Source: Nansenia antarctica (Eukaryota > Chordata > Actinopteri > Argentiniformes > Microstomatidae). Taken from it: DNA of 64,000 bases. How positions within the stretch are numbered: the first letter of the stretch is position 1; each line of letters begins with the position of its first letter. Location: contig OZ022339.1 in assembly GCA_963989245.1 (NCBI GenBank), positions 26,451,285-26,515,284 of the forward strand, given 5' to 3'. This document shows, piece after piece, positions 26,701-33,467 of this stretch. The notes below the pieces were generated by a model that made no database searches, was not told the origin of the DNA, and saw only the letters and a list, made by a program, of their open reading frames with translations. A program made the translations under genes and the position numbers.

Positions 26701-29700
26701 TAAATAATGTTTCCCCCCCTACAACAACAGTTCAAAATAGGATACTTCTTCTTTTGATTCTTGTATTATCTGTGTATGGATCCCAGGCCAGACTTGATGA
26801 GTACCATGCAAGAATGGACCAGGATGTAAGACAGTTAGTGAGCAAAGTGAGGAGAGAAGGAGTGGACAGCATCATCAAGCTGAAGAGGAAGTTTGGCTCC
26901 ACCAAGGACGATGATGCTCTGGTTCTGGCTCAGTCGAAGGTGAGATGGGGCGGCTGTGGCGCAGGAGGTAGAGCTGCCGTCTAATGATCACAAGGTTGGC
27001 AGATCAGCGGTTCGAGCCCTGGCTGGCCACATGTCGAAGTGTCCTTGGGCAAGACACTGAACGCCAAAATTGCTCCCAGTGAGCGGGCAAGCGCCTTGCA
27101 TGGCAGCTTGCCGCCATTGGTGTGTGAATGTGTGTGTGAATGGGTGAATGAGAGGCTGTTGTAAAGCGCTTTGGAGCAGCAAAAAAGGCGCTATATAAGT
27201 GCAGTCCATTTACCATTTACCATTTGAGATGATCTGGAGAAGTACAGTATCTGTAATCCAAAGCAAGTACCTGACTGATATTACCTTTGCACATACTGTA
27301 TTATTGCACATTGCACATACCTCTTTGATATAGCCTCTTTTATATCTGTACATTACATACTGTACATAAGCTGCCTTAACTGTACATAACTCATAACTGT
27401 ATAATCTACTGTACTTGCCATACTGTACCTATCACTAACATTGTCATATTTTTATATCATGTTCCTATATCACTATTTGCACTTCTGGTTAGATGCTAAA
27501 CTGCATTTCGTTTGTCTGGTACTTGTACTCTGCAATGACAATAAAGTTGAATCTAATCTAATCTCATCCAGTTACATGACTTACTCTGAGTCTCTCTCTA
27601 CCAGTGTTAATTTTGGCAGGCTTTTTAGTCACTTAGTCTTTGGTGTTTAGATGAAGATGCACACCAGTTCAAGTCACCTCCATTTTTCTTAGTTCCAGTC
27701 CAGTTCCAGTTGATAAAAACTGAAAACATTCCAGTGCAGTTTCAGTCCACAAAAACACCAAAACATGTTAGTCTAGCCGTAGTCAGCGACGAAAACTCTG
27801 AGACTTAGGTGACTTGGTGTGACTAGAACTGGTGTGCATCTTCATCTAAACACCAAAGACTAAGTGACTAAAAAGCCTGCCAAAATTAACACTGCTCTCT
27901 ACCACGGTCTTTCTCCACCAGAACGAGGGCCTGCATGAACTGAGCATGGAGAACAGGCAGCTGACAGGGCTGCTGTGTAAGGTGAAGGCCCTGAGCCACT
28001 GGAGGCAGGTGGTGGGCCAGGGAAAGCTGCACTCTGAGCTGCTGCAGAGCCAGCAGGTAGGTACGACAGAGAAGAAAGAATATCCCCCAATCATATCACA
28101 CCATTTCTTTCAGCAGAGCAGCTGTGAGAGCGCTTCCTATTTAAAATGGACGTTTCTACAACAGCATGTTTGGATACTGGATTCTGATTGGCTAGCAACA
28201 GTGGTAAATATCCCAACAACCCACAGTTCAGACCGCATTTCCAGTATCAATGCGCCTCCCAATCAATCTGATTAAGAACACCTGTGCTGACCTACAATGC
28301 AATGGTTGATCTTGTTTATGGGACTATATTCTGTGGCGGAAGGATATATGTATTCTGAAACGATTGATGATTGTAAATACAGGGTCGTGCCACAACCCTG
28401 TACCAGTGGTAAATGAGTCCACAACCCCCTTCCTCTCATGGTAAATTGCTTCCTTTCTGCCTACGGTAATTTGTGTCCAGAGGGAGATGGCCTGTCAGAG
28501 AGAGGCCTTGAAGGTGAAGATGACATCAGAGGAGGAAGTGGCATTACTCAAGGAGGAACTGGAGGCCACAAAGAGGGCCGTGACGCAGTGCCAGACTGAG
28601 TACAGCTGTACCAAGAGACTGCTCTTCAAACAGGTACGGTAGAGTAACATTGTGAACTTAGAATTATAAGGTTCTAACTCCGTTTAGGGCAGTTCAGAGA
28701 TAATGAGCGTCAAAGTTTTTACATTCCATTATGTTCTGTGAGATGGAACCTTTGTATTTTATTAATTACTAACTCAAAAATGTCAACATTTTAAAAATAA
28801 CACCACAAAGGCATTAATAAACACCTACTGGATCAGATTATGTAAAAAACAAAATTTTAACCAAAAATTTAGATAGAACCATATAATTCGTTGACACATT
28901 TCCTGCAAGTGTAAATAGTGATATTCATAGTGTTGAAATACAATTGTTACCATATCAAATATAAATAAACATCTCAAATTCGACACAGTCCCCCATCAAA
29001 GGTTAGAACACATGATAACCATGTCTAAAGAGAGGGATACTTTTGGCAGTTTTGTCTTAACCCTGCTATGCTATGGCAGGGTTCCTACAAGTTTCAACAA
29101 GTCAATTTTAAGACCTTTTTAGACCTCGTTGGATATCATTTTAGACCTATTAGCGACACCATATGATAGCTTTTTGTCATCCTCGAGGTGATGAAATTAG
29201 GGATTTCACTGCCATACAGACAAAAAAGGAAGCGAATTGGCATTTTTGGGGTACCTTTTTAGGCCTTATAAATCGGATTGCTGGATTTTAGACTTTAAGG
29301 CTTTTTAAGACCAGCGCGGGAACCCTGTATGGGCGTTCATCACATACAGAATGAGGAGCTCCATGAGGTGAGGCATCGCTCCGCCCAGGAGGCCCGGAGC
29401 AGGCAGGAGCTGGACACCTTCCGCCTGCGGAGCCTGGAGCAGCTGAGGGAGGACGCGGGGGACAAGGACAGACAGCTCAGAGCCGCCAGCGTGCAGCTGG
29501 ACAGGAGCAGACAGGAGACACAGCTACAGCAACAACGCAGCGGCAAAGACATCAGACAAGTAGGTCTCTCATGGGCGGCTGTGTCTCAGGAGGTAGAGGC
29601 TGTGTCTCAGGAGGTAGAGCCGCCGTCTAATGATCGCAAGGTTGGCAGATCGGCGGTTCGAGCCCCGGCTGGTCACATGCTGACCACGAAGTGTCCTTGG

Positions 29701-31530
29701 GCAAGACACTGAACCCCAAATTGCTCCCAGTGAGCAGGCCGGCGCCTTGCATGGTAGCTTGGCCGCCATTGGTGTGTGAATGGGTGAATGAGAGGCCGTT
29801 GTAAAGCGCTTTGGATAAAGGCGATATAGAAGTGCAGTCCATTTACCATCTCATGATCCTGTGGAACATCGGCTTACAAACGTACACGAAATGTAACATT
29901 GCCATCATCAGTATTTATACAGAATATCGACCTATTACAGTAAATTAATGTGGATCATTTCTGATGTGATTTCTCAGATCTGTGGTGTGCCACATGTCTC
30001 CCCATGTGACTTAGAGCATTTCTGTAAGCGGCAACAGTCATTAACCAACAGTCATTAACCACACTGTATGTATGTTAATGTATGTTTTACATACAGTACA
30101 TACACTGCCTCCAGTGGCTCAGTTTCAATAACTCCTGATCATTGCACCTTGCACTTTACATGTTCTTGTACAGTATATTTATTCACTCATATTGGTACTG
30201 TATATTTTGTCTTGAGTATTGTTGTGTTGTCGTCTTGCTGTTGTATGTACTGTAGCTTGTTCAGCATGGTAGAATACCAAGTCATGTTCCTAGTGCACTG
30301 CACATGGCGAATAAAGTTGAATTGAATTGATGTAGGTGAGGAGCCGCCTTCATCAGGAGCGAAGCCTCAAGCGAGAGGCTTTTCAGCAGGTTGACAAGCT
30401 GCAGAGCCAGGTGTACGATTTTGAGACTGCCTTCTCCGGATGCACCTCCACACCTGGTATGTGCATAAGCTGCAAACTGGATTCCTCTCACTCTCTTTCT
30501 GACTGCAGTAACTCCACTACACCCCCAGCAAAGCCTTACTTCACTATGTTCCATCTCTGCTTGTCTCTCTCTCCTCTCTCTCACAGGCCAAAGGAAGATA
30601 TCCTCCTATACTTTAGCTGACAGCAGATCTAGCATCAGAGTTTCCTCTGCAGGTATTGTATCTTTAGCTGAAGCATTCCTCAGGCCCTCATTAAGTTATC
30701 TGTGAAGGAGAGTACATTTCAGCGATTTCACACGTCACACACAGCTGTTGTGTCTGTTTCAGTTCCAGCCAGATCAAGGCAGCAGTCTACCCACCCTCCC
30801 TGCTGCCACATCAGAGACGCGACTCAGGAAGACCTCAACACAGAGTCTGGTCAACAGCTCACAGACACCAAGAGGTGTTCAGACACCCAACTTGAGAGAC
30901 CCAAAACAGTAAGTACAGTATTATCTTGTCATAACACACCATCATCATTTCCCATGCCTTCTCATTACGTGACTATATACAGGGTTCCTACAAGTTTCAA
31001 CAAGTCAAATTTAAGCCCTTTTTAGACCTCTTTGAATAGAATTTTAGACCTATTCGCGACACCATATGATAGCTATTTGTCATCCTCAAGGTGATGAAAT
31101 TAGGGATTGAAGTCTGAAGGATAATTAATATAAAATAAATATTGGTTCCAGCTTGATTAATGTCAGCATAAACAGATGTGGTCAGACTGATTTCCTTGCA
31201 GGACAAGCTAATCTCATTTTTAAGACCTAGCACCTAGTTGTTTTAGACCTAACAACTGAACTGTGTTGCCTTTTAAGGCCTTATAAATCGGATTGCTGGA
31301 TTTTGGACTTAATGAACTTTTTAAGACCAGCGCAGGAACCCTGTATATATAATGCTAATGATATCATCTTGAAACTTGGATTCATATCGTCTGCGATGGT
31401 CCCTTATCTCTTGTTTGTGTGTTGACAGGTCCCCTCTCGTCTGCGTATCCTAACCAGAGAGATGCTGTTACCAGAACTCTCTGATGGAGATGGAGGCCCC
31501 CCAAGTCTCCCCAGACACCTTCAGCACTAG
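4206..31530 (+). CDS. ccdc162: CCDC162 large coiled-coil protein, complete, 46 exons
   Basis: Forty-six exons join with matching phases into one open frame of about 2,310 codons. Exons: 4206-4339, 4446-4518, 4999-5109, 5883-5996, 6217-6411, 6804-6963, 10129-10271, 10641-10793, 10950-11117, 11616-11777, 12000-12106, 12331-12466, 12670-12873, 13437-13772, 14133-14333, 14512-14633, 14765-14993, 15485-15687, 16034-16186, 16853-16946, 17139-17315, 17833-17975, 18074-18185, 19067-19116, 19451-19627, 20042-20159, 20782-20953, 21057-21195, 21670-21823, 22360-22455, 23160-23303, 23804-24225, 24715-24856, 25065-25185, 25318-25427, 25935-26084, 26196-26249, 26503-26670, 26787-26939, 27922-28056, 28481-28633, 29350-29559, 30336-30456, 30587-30652, 30763-30908, 31429-31530. 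The N-terminus starts MSVYKPSSTAKVEQKEAELS. The region after about residue 1,860 is rich in Lys, Glu, Gln and Leu heptads (coiled coil). The name rests on the position between foxo3 and zbtb24, as in the human block that contains CCDC162P, and on overall form; I recall a DUF4549-type N-terminal domain in this family. Molecular function is unknown. The end of exon 20 could instead be 16937. The intron after 14633 is GC-AG. Confidence 0.8.
5159..5367. repeat. Foldback element with degenerate TTAGGG core
   Basis: A left arm of about 60 bp (TACGGTACATGTGGGAATAC onward) is repeated inverted at the right end. Between them lie about ten TTAGGG-like words with GGGGTA and GATTAG variants. It sits in intron 3 of ccdc162. 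It looks like a foldback element or captured telomere-like repeat, not a telomere. Confidence 0.7.
5527..5847. mobile_element. piggyBac-like MITE (copy 1)
   Basis: TTAA at both ends flanks inverted ends CACTACAACAGCCGTG and CACGGCTCTTCTAGTG. The interior shares AGACCCCC, GCGCTTCTT and ACGCACATATCTAGGAAA blocks with copies at 11165, 18191, 45898 and 51773. TTAA target duplication and precise ends suggest a piggyBac-derived family. Confidence 0.8.
6012..6187. mobile_element. Fragments of two MITE families
   Basis: 6012-6075 begins TTAACACTATAACAGACCCC and resembles one end of the TTAA family. 6140-6180 matches the 3' end of the TTAGAATTATAAGGTTCTAT family. The middle is unassigned. Both are truncated and sit between ccdc162 exons 5883-5996 and 6217-6411, ending about 30 bp before the second. 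Confidence 0.5.
6521..6790 (+). mobile_element. V-SINE (copy 1)
   Basis: A tRNA-like head (GTGGCGCAGGAGGTAGAG, with B-box-like GGTTCGAGCCCC) is followed by the conserved central block AGTGTCCTTGGGCAAGACAC and a LINE2-type tail ending in CCATTTACC repeats. This architecture defines the V-SINEs of fish. It ends about 14 bp before the ccdc162 exon at 6804. Confidence 0.85.
7135..9331 (+). mobile_element. 5'-truncated L2/Maui-like LINE with reverse transcriptase, frameshifted
   Basis: Two overlapping frames (7030-7959 and 7857-8975) together encode the reverse transcriptase half of a LINE ORF2. Landmarks are KASGPDG and NDYRPVALTPI in the first, then FADD with SSAFNTI and GSPQGCVLSP in the second. 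The frames are displaced by one base near 7890-7905, so the ORF is broken. No endonuclease domain precedes it, which indicates 5' truncation. The 3' end has AATAAA and an ATTCC tandem tail, as in L2 elements. It lies in a 3.2-kb ccdc162 intron in the same orientation as the gene. Confidence 0.9.
9362..9812 (+). repeat. Palindrome-bearing dispersed repeat (copy 1)
   Basis: It starts TTTCTACAACAGCATGTTTG and includes GCTGTTGTAGAAAAGC, an inverted copy of the start. It then has a hairpin in which GTGGAGTCATTTACCACTGT is answered by ACCAGTGGTAAATGAGTCCAC. Related copies are at 16218, 24262 (reversed) and 28152. I could not assign a transposon superfamily. Confidence 0.7.
10025..10085. repeat. (GT)n microsatellite
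   Basis: About 60 bp of GT dinucleotides with a few interruptions, about 45 bp before the ccdc162 exon at 10129. Confidence 0.95.
10318..10557 (+). mobile_element. CGTGA MITE (copy 1)
   Basis: The ends are CGTGAGCTTAGAATTATAAG and, inverted, CGTGACGTTAGAATTATAAG. ATAT is duplicated on both sides (10314-10317 and 10558-10561). It is one of seven recognisable copies of a roughly 245-bp family with 4-bp target duplications. Confidence 0.85.
11165..11482. mobile_element. piggyBac-like MITE (copy 2)
   Basis: TTAA-flanked. The left end CCCTACAATAGCCATGAGGG and right end CACGGCTGTTCTAGTG match the other copies. The shared inner block GTGCGTTCTACCACCCAGTA is present in reverse orientation to copy 1. 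Confidence 0.8.
12903..13295 (-). mobile_element. Solo LTR with intact 5-bp target duplication
   Basis: Read on the minus strand it starts TGTGGGGAGCATGG and ends GACTCCTACA, so it has the TG...CA ends of an LTR, with an AATAAA near its 3' end. GTACT flanks it on both sides (12898-12902 and 13296-13300). No internal retroelement sequence remains. A second copy is at 53339-55001. Confidence 0.85.
13789..14030 (+). mobile_element. CGTGA MITE (copy 2)
   Basis: It has the same ends as copy 1. It starts only 17 bp after the ccdc162 exon ending at 13772. Its flanks are too degraded for a clear duplication. Confidence 0.75.
14634..14764 (+). other. ccdc162: GC-AG intron of ccdc162 with (TG)n tract
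   Basis: The exon ends CAG at 14631-14633 and the intron begins GCAAGT, the standard form of the minor GC-AG class. Translation continues in phase (ag|g = Arg) only with this donor. A (TG)n microsatellite at about 14721-14758 sits immediately before the TTTGTAG acceptor. Confidence 0.7.
15030..15462 (-). mobile_element. Possible degraded LTR-like insertion
   Basis: On the minus strand this 430-bp stretch runs from a TGTGGTGCTACAGG start to TAATAAAAGGCCTCTTTGGA, reminiscent of an LTR with a poly(A) signal. I saw no clear target duplication or second copy, so the call is weak. Confidence 0.3.
15749..15996 (+). mobile_element. CGTGA MITE (copy 3)
   Basis: Complete ends, with ACTA duplicated at 15745-15748 and 15997-16000. 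It lies between ccdc162 exons 15485-15687 and 16034-16186, ending 37 bp before the latter. Confidence 0.9.
16218..16647 (+). repeat. Palindrome-bearing dispersed repeat (copy 2)
   Basis: It aligns with 9362-9812 from TTTCTACAACAGCATG through GCTGTTGTAGAAAAGCAATT and the GTGGACTCATTTACCACTGT hairpin. The loop is shorter than in copy 1. Confidence 0.7.
16656..16765. mobile_element. Small hAT-type foldback MITE
   Basis: The ends CAGGGCTCTCAAGTCTCACG are perfectly inverted over about 45 bp, nearly the whole element. GTATACT flanks both sides (7 bp, 8 with one mismatch). CAGGGCTC-type ends and this duplication length suggest hAT. Confidence 0.7.
17005..17124 (-). mobile_element. CGTGA MITE (copy 4, internally deleted)
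   Basis: Both ends are present but only 120 bp remain. ACTT is duplicated at 17001-17004 and 17125-17128. It ends 14 bp before the ccdc162 exon at 17139, so the element supplies the sequence where the branch point and upstream tract of that exon would be. Confidence 0.9.
17402..17846. mobile_element. CAGGGTTCC MITE flanked by a 35-bp duplication containing a splice acceptor
   Basis: The element at 17437-17811 runs CAGGGTTCCCGCGCTGG ... GGAACCCTG. The 35 bp before it (17402-17436) and after it (17812-17846) are identical: a CT-rich tract, TTGGTTTAG and AAGGGTCTTCGATC. The right copy is the real acceptor and first 14 bases of the ccdc162 exon 17833-17975. Sister elements here have duplications of about 6 bp. 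Confidence 0.85.
18191..18523. mobile_element. piggyBac-like MITE (copy 3)
   Basis: It starts TTAACACTACAACAGCCGTG and ends CTCACGGCTCTTCTAGTG; the right TTAA has mutated. It lies only 5 bp into the intron after the ccdc162 exon ending at 18185, so the donor GTAAG is completed by the element's T. Confidence 0.8.
18567..19026. repeat. 18-bp minisatellite, about 25 copies
   Basis: The unit TTACCATAGGTTACCGTG alternates with a CTACC variant. GGTTAC and GTAACC-type words make both strands open and give spurious 170-190-codon frames of PCYHRL/VTYGNT repeats. It ends 40 bp before the small ccdc162 exon 19067-19116. Confidence 0.95.
19120..19200 (+). repeat. 20-bp tandem repeat
   Basis: About four copies of GTTTCCTGTATGTGATGT-like units directly after the donor at 19117. 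The unit contains GTATGTG, so it repeats a donor-like word. Confidence 0.7.
19925..20035 (+). mobile_element. LINE 3' tail fragment
   Basis: GTAAAGCGCATTGAGTCGCA ... GAAATGCGCTATACAAATAAA followed by a TTGAT tandem tail is the 3' end typical of fish non-LTR elements. It ends just before the ccdc162 exon at 20042. Confidence 0.6.
20217..20640 (+). mobile_element. Fish SINE/MITE-like repeat
   Basis: Starts with TTTACATTTACATTTTTGGC and GGCATTTAGCAGACC, then CAAAGCGACTTACAATCAAT, a sequence dispersed in many fish genomes. A reversed relative is at 57355-57515. Confidence 0.55.
21213..21575 (+). mobile_element. Dispersed repeat with TTTATTTATATAGCAC start
   Basis: AAGTAAGTAGGTAACGTTTATTTATATAGCACA then CAAAGTGCTTAACAG matches starts seen near 45601, 51361 and 4600, a common fish non-LTR-tail arrangement. 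Confidence 0.45.
22040..22240 (+). mobile_element. LINE 3' tail fragment
   Basis: The end GGAGAATTTCTGTCATTGTG ... ACAATAAAGC resembles CR1/L2-type 3' ends seen elsewhere here. Truncated. Confidence 0.45.
22555..22850 (+). mobile_element. LINE 3' end with (TTA)n tail
   Basis: The stretch CACATCAGACAGGCCAACAC ... CCTCAAAACCCACCTCTTC looks like the eroded C-terminus of a LINE ORF. It is followed by AAAGCGTCTTTGAGTGTCTA and GCGCTATATAAGT, then a (TTA)n tail. Confidence 0.55.
22878..23124 (+). mobile_element. CGTGA MITE (copy 5)
   Basis: Complete ends, with AATT duplicated at 22874-22877 and 23125-23128. It ends 35 bp before the ccdc162 exon at 23160. Confidence 0.9.
23397..23768. mobile_element. 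CAGGGTTCCCACAGG MITE with 11-bp duplication
   Basis: The ends CAGGGTTCCCACAGG and GGGAACCCTG are inverted. GTTATACACAG flanks both sides exactly (23386-23396 and 23769-23779). The interior has TCCTTGAAA-type words. A relative lies at 61989-62399. It ends 35 bp before the repeat-bearing exon at 23804. Confidence 0.8.
23804..24225 (+). CDS. ccdc162: ccdc162 exon 32 containing an in-frame decapeptide repeat
   Basis: This 422-bp exon (phases 0 to 2) begins IDSVASLSLEEVDCLDGG, runs through seven copies of DPTQVLSVLK, and resumes unique sequence GFLVLTKQLEFFKESWGRRQ. Most family exons here are 100-200 bp, so the array accounts for its unusual length. Splice sites are a TAG acceptor at 23801-23803 and a GTATGT donor at 24226. 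Confidence 0.8.
23897..24106 (+). repeat. Coding minisatellite, 30-bp unit x 7
   Basis: Seven head-to-tail 30-bp units (GATCCGACCCAGGTCCTGTC plus 10 bp) are nearly identical; the first has CTG for CCG and the sixth has one base change. The unit length keeps the ccdc162 frame and adds 70 residues. The mirror strand is open too, because no unit contains a stop. Confidence 0.95.
24262..24602 (-). repeat. Palindrome-bearing dispersed repeat (copy 3, reversed)
   Basis: Reverse orientation of the repeat at 9362, ending ATGCTGTTGTAGAA. The hairpin part is short in this copy. Confidence 0.7.
25581..25861 (+). mobile_element. V-SINE (copy 2)
   Basis: GGGCGGCTGTGGCCCAGGAG head, GTGTCCTTGGGCAAGACACT core and CCATTTACC tail. 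A (GAT)n tract follows. It ends about 73 bp before the exon at 25935. Confidence 0.85.
26948..27224 (+). mobile_element. V-SINE (copy 3), 8 bp from a splice donor
   Basis: Typical head, core and tail. TGAGATG is found on both sides, so the insertion hit the donor GTGAGATG immediately after the ccdc162 exon ending at 26939 and copied most of it to the far side. Confidence 0.85.
27290..27565 (+). mobile_element. L2-type LINE 3' end
   Basis: Poor-complexity TATTGCACAT and CTGTACATA words lead to GCATTTCGTTTGTCTGGTAC, TGCAATGACAATAAAG and a (TCTAA)n tail, as in the other L2-like tails here. Confidence 0.6.
27602..27894. mobile_element. hAT MITE with 8-bp duplication
   Basis: The inverted ends CAGTGTTAATTTTGGCAGGC extend about 75 bp. 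CTCTCTAC is duplicated exactly at 27594-27601 and 27895-27902, the hAT hallmark. It ends 27 bp before the ccdc162 exon at 27922; the duplicated CT tract is now part of that exon's acceptor region. Confidence 0.9.
28152..28455 (+). repeat. Palindrome-bearing dispersed repeat (copy 4)
   Basis: Matches copy 1, but the middle with the GCTGTTGTAGAA word is deleted, leaving the left part joined to one arm of the hairpin. It ends 25 bp before the exon at 28481. Confidence 0.65.
28651..28895 (+). mobile_element. CGTGA MITE (copy 6, degraded ends)
   Basis: TGTGAACTTAGAATTATAAG to CCATATAATTCGTTGAC. ACAT lies on both sides (28647-28650, 28896-28899). It begins 17 bp after the ccdc162 exon ending at 28633. 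Confidence 0.8.
29077..29327. mobile_element. CAGGGTTCC MITE (copy 2)
   Basis: CAGGGTTCCTACAAGTTTCA to GCGGGAACCCTG, with shared words GACACCATATGATAGC and GATTGCTGGATTTTAGAC. Flanks share TATGG. It ends 22 bp before the exon at 29350. Confidence 0.85.
29573..29848 (+). mobile_element. V-SINE (copy 4) with a duplicated head
   Basis: The head word GGCTGTGTCTCAGGAGGTAG occurs twice in tandem. TCTCATG is duplicated on both sides. It begins 13 bp after the ccdc162 exon ending at 29559. Confidence 0.85.
30080..30332 (+). mobile_element. L2-type LINE 3' end
   Basis: TGATCATTGCACCTTGCACT ... GCACATGGCGAATAAAGTTG with a (TTGAA)n tail. The tail runs to the TGTAG acceptor of the ccdc162 exon at 30336, so the acceptor lies at the very edge of the element. 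Confidence 0.6.
30980..31343. mobile_element. CAGGGTTCC MITE (copy 3)
   Basis: Complete ends; TATATA on both sides (6 bp). Same interior as copies 2, 4, 6 and 7. Confidence 0.85.
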
Positions 31531-32489
31531 AGACTATTTGATACCCATTCAGGACAAGGCAGTCAAAGCCCATCAGTAGACTCTCCAGTCTAACAGATCA
31601 TCATGACTGAATTCTCACCATACAGGCTTGTGACATACAAGCATTGATGCCCCGTTTTATTATCCTGAATCCAGAAGTAATTAGTAACGCTAAAGAGAGT
31701 ATAATTATTTAATTGAACAAGGTCTTTTATTTTGTCAATGTGCATGGTTAGCTTTCCCTTGACATACTTGTTTTTCATTGCAGTTTTATTTTGGTTATTT
31801 CCTTAAATGACTGAAATGAGTCTTCATGAAGAGAAGCAGTAGAACAGTTTGATGTCATCCTGAGCCCTTCCATTATATTTTTTGTGTTGTTTTTAAAGTC
31901 CCACATTATGAAAAACTCACTTTTTTAGTGTTTGTGTCTGATTACCCTACTAACACAGAAACTGTGAAATGAAGTCAGTTTTTTGTGGGCTGTGTATTGC
32001 AGAAAATACACGATTCAACGAGCCATTCAGATTTGCCTCTCGGCCTTACGTCACACTGAGTGGAGTCACCGCATATTGACATCGGTCGTATTAAACCGGG
32101 TGCTGTGTTGAACATTTCCCCCGTTCATCCGTCCGCTACATTGGAAGGAGAACTCAGATCTTTTCCATTTAAATGGTTTTGGATTCCTTGATTTGTGGGG
32201 AACACAGGGATATTGGGTTTTTAATTTTATTCCCCTGGAAACCGCGCTGCCACACAGCAAATCGGCAGAAAAACGCAGATGATTTCCTGATCCGTGTGTA
32301 TCCTCATGTCACTTTCAGGTGTCAGGTTCGATCGTTTCCATTCAAATGGTTTAGGATTCCTTCTTTTGTGAGGAACACAGTTTCTTTCTTTCCCCCCCCC
32401 CCAAGAACCGTGTGCCCAGAAGACCACTGATGAATGCCCTACCCGTGAAACAGCCCGTTGAGAAAAGGACTGAAACAGAGGTGTTTAGA

Positions 32490-32617
32490 CCAGTGGTTTT
32501 CAACCCTCTCCTCGGGGACCACCAGCCGTTCCACACATTTGATCTGTTCCACCACCAGCACACCTGATTCAACTAATCAAGTACAAACCATAATTGCTGG
32601 AGGGTTGAAGACCACTG
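32490..32617. mobile_element. hAT foldback element (short copy)
   Basis: CAGTGGTTTTCAACCCTCTC is inverted at the right end (GGTTGAAGACCACTG). GTTTAG flanks both sides. It is related to 36579-36786 through ACCACCAGCCGTTCCACA. Confidence 0.75.
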
Positions 32618-33000
32618 GTTTAGTGGCATGCTAGAATGCCTTTAGCTTAGAATCTGAGTGGTATTTACGGCCAAAAAATCTATTAGGCTACATGTTTTGG
32701 GGACCCCAGAGACCTACATTAACTTGTGGAAGAGCATGATAGGTCTCCTTTAAACACTGCAATTGTTTTGACTGTATACACCTTTTTATAACATTAATTG
32801 GCAAATAAACATATTTCCCACATGCGTCCTTTGAGTCCTTAATTTCCTTATTATTCTGAAGGCCGTCATGAAAACGAAATTGTTTTTCGGGATTAAAAAC
32901 CTCTCTACTGCATCAGGCATCAGTGTGTTGAGATCATCCTTTTAGCACCAATGTCCATCTGATCATAAAGCAACTGGACATTAGTACAGTATGAAACAAT

Positions 33001-33318
33001 GAGGGTGGGCTGTATAGGGGGGCAGCTTCTGAGGGTGGGCTGTATAGGGGGGCAGCTTCTGAGGGTGGGCTGTATAGGGGGCAGCTTCTGAGGGAGGGCT
33101 GTATAGGGGGCAGCTTCTGAGGGTGGGCTGTATAGGGGGCAGCTTCTGAGGGTGGGCTGTATAGGGGGCAGCTTCTGATGGTGGGCTGTATAGGGGGCAG
33201 CTTCTGAGGGTGGGCTGTATAGGGGGCAGCTTCTGAGGGTGGGCTGTATAGGGGGCAGCTTCTGAGGGTGGGCTGTATAGGGGGCAGCTTCTGAGGGTGG
33301 GCTGTATAGGGGGGCAGC
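33001..33318. repeat. 29/30-bp G-rich minisatellite, about 11 copies
   Basis: Units of GAGGGTGGGCTGTATAGGGG plus GCAGCTTCT, 30 bp in the first two and mostly 29 bp after that. It lies 150 bp past the zbtb24 stop, probably inside its 3'UTR. Runs of four to six G could form quadruplexes on this strand. Confidence 0.9.
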
Positions 33319-33467
33319 CGGAGATTATGTGCTCAGCGGTCTGTTCAGGCTCGCCACACTCGCGTGCCGCACTGTCCGACAGGCCCCCACTTCTTCACGT
33401 ATGACTTGAAGCGTCCGACCCCAGAGCGCGAGGTCCATAGATGGCGGTCCCTAAGACGGAGGTTCCC

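Larger units (their letters stand above)
31531..33467. other. Convergent 3' region of ccdc162 and zbtb24
   Basis: No coding exon was recognised. A plus-strand AATAAA at 32804-32809 could end ccdc162. An AAAGTCCCACATTATG-to-AGGTCTCCTTTAA segment (about 31893-32755) looks like a non-autonomous transposon and contains two related blocks about 175 bp apart (about 32156 and 32331). A hAT foldback is nested in it at 32490 and a minisatellite follows at 33001. Confidence 0.5.
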
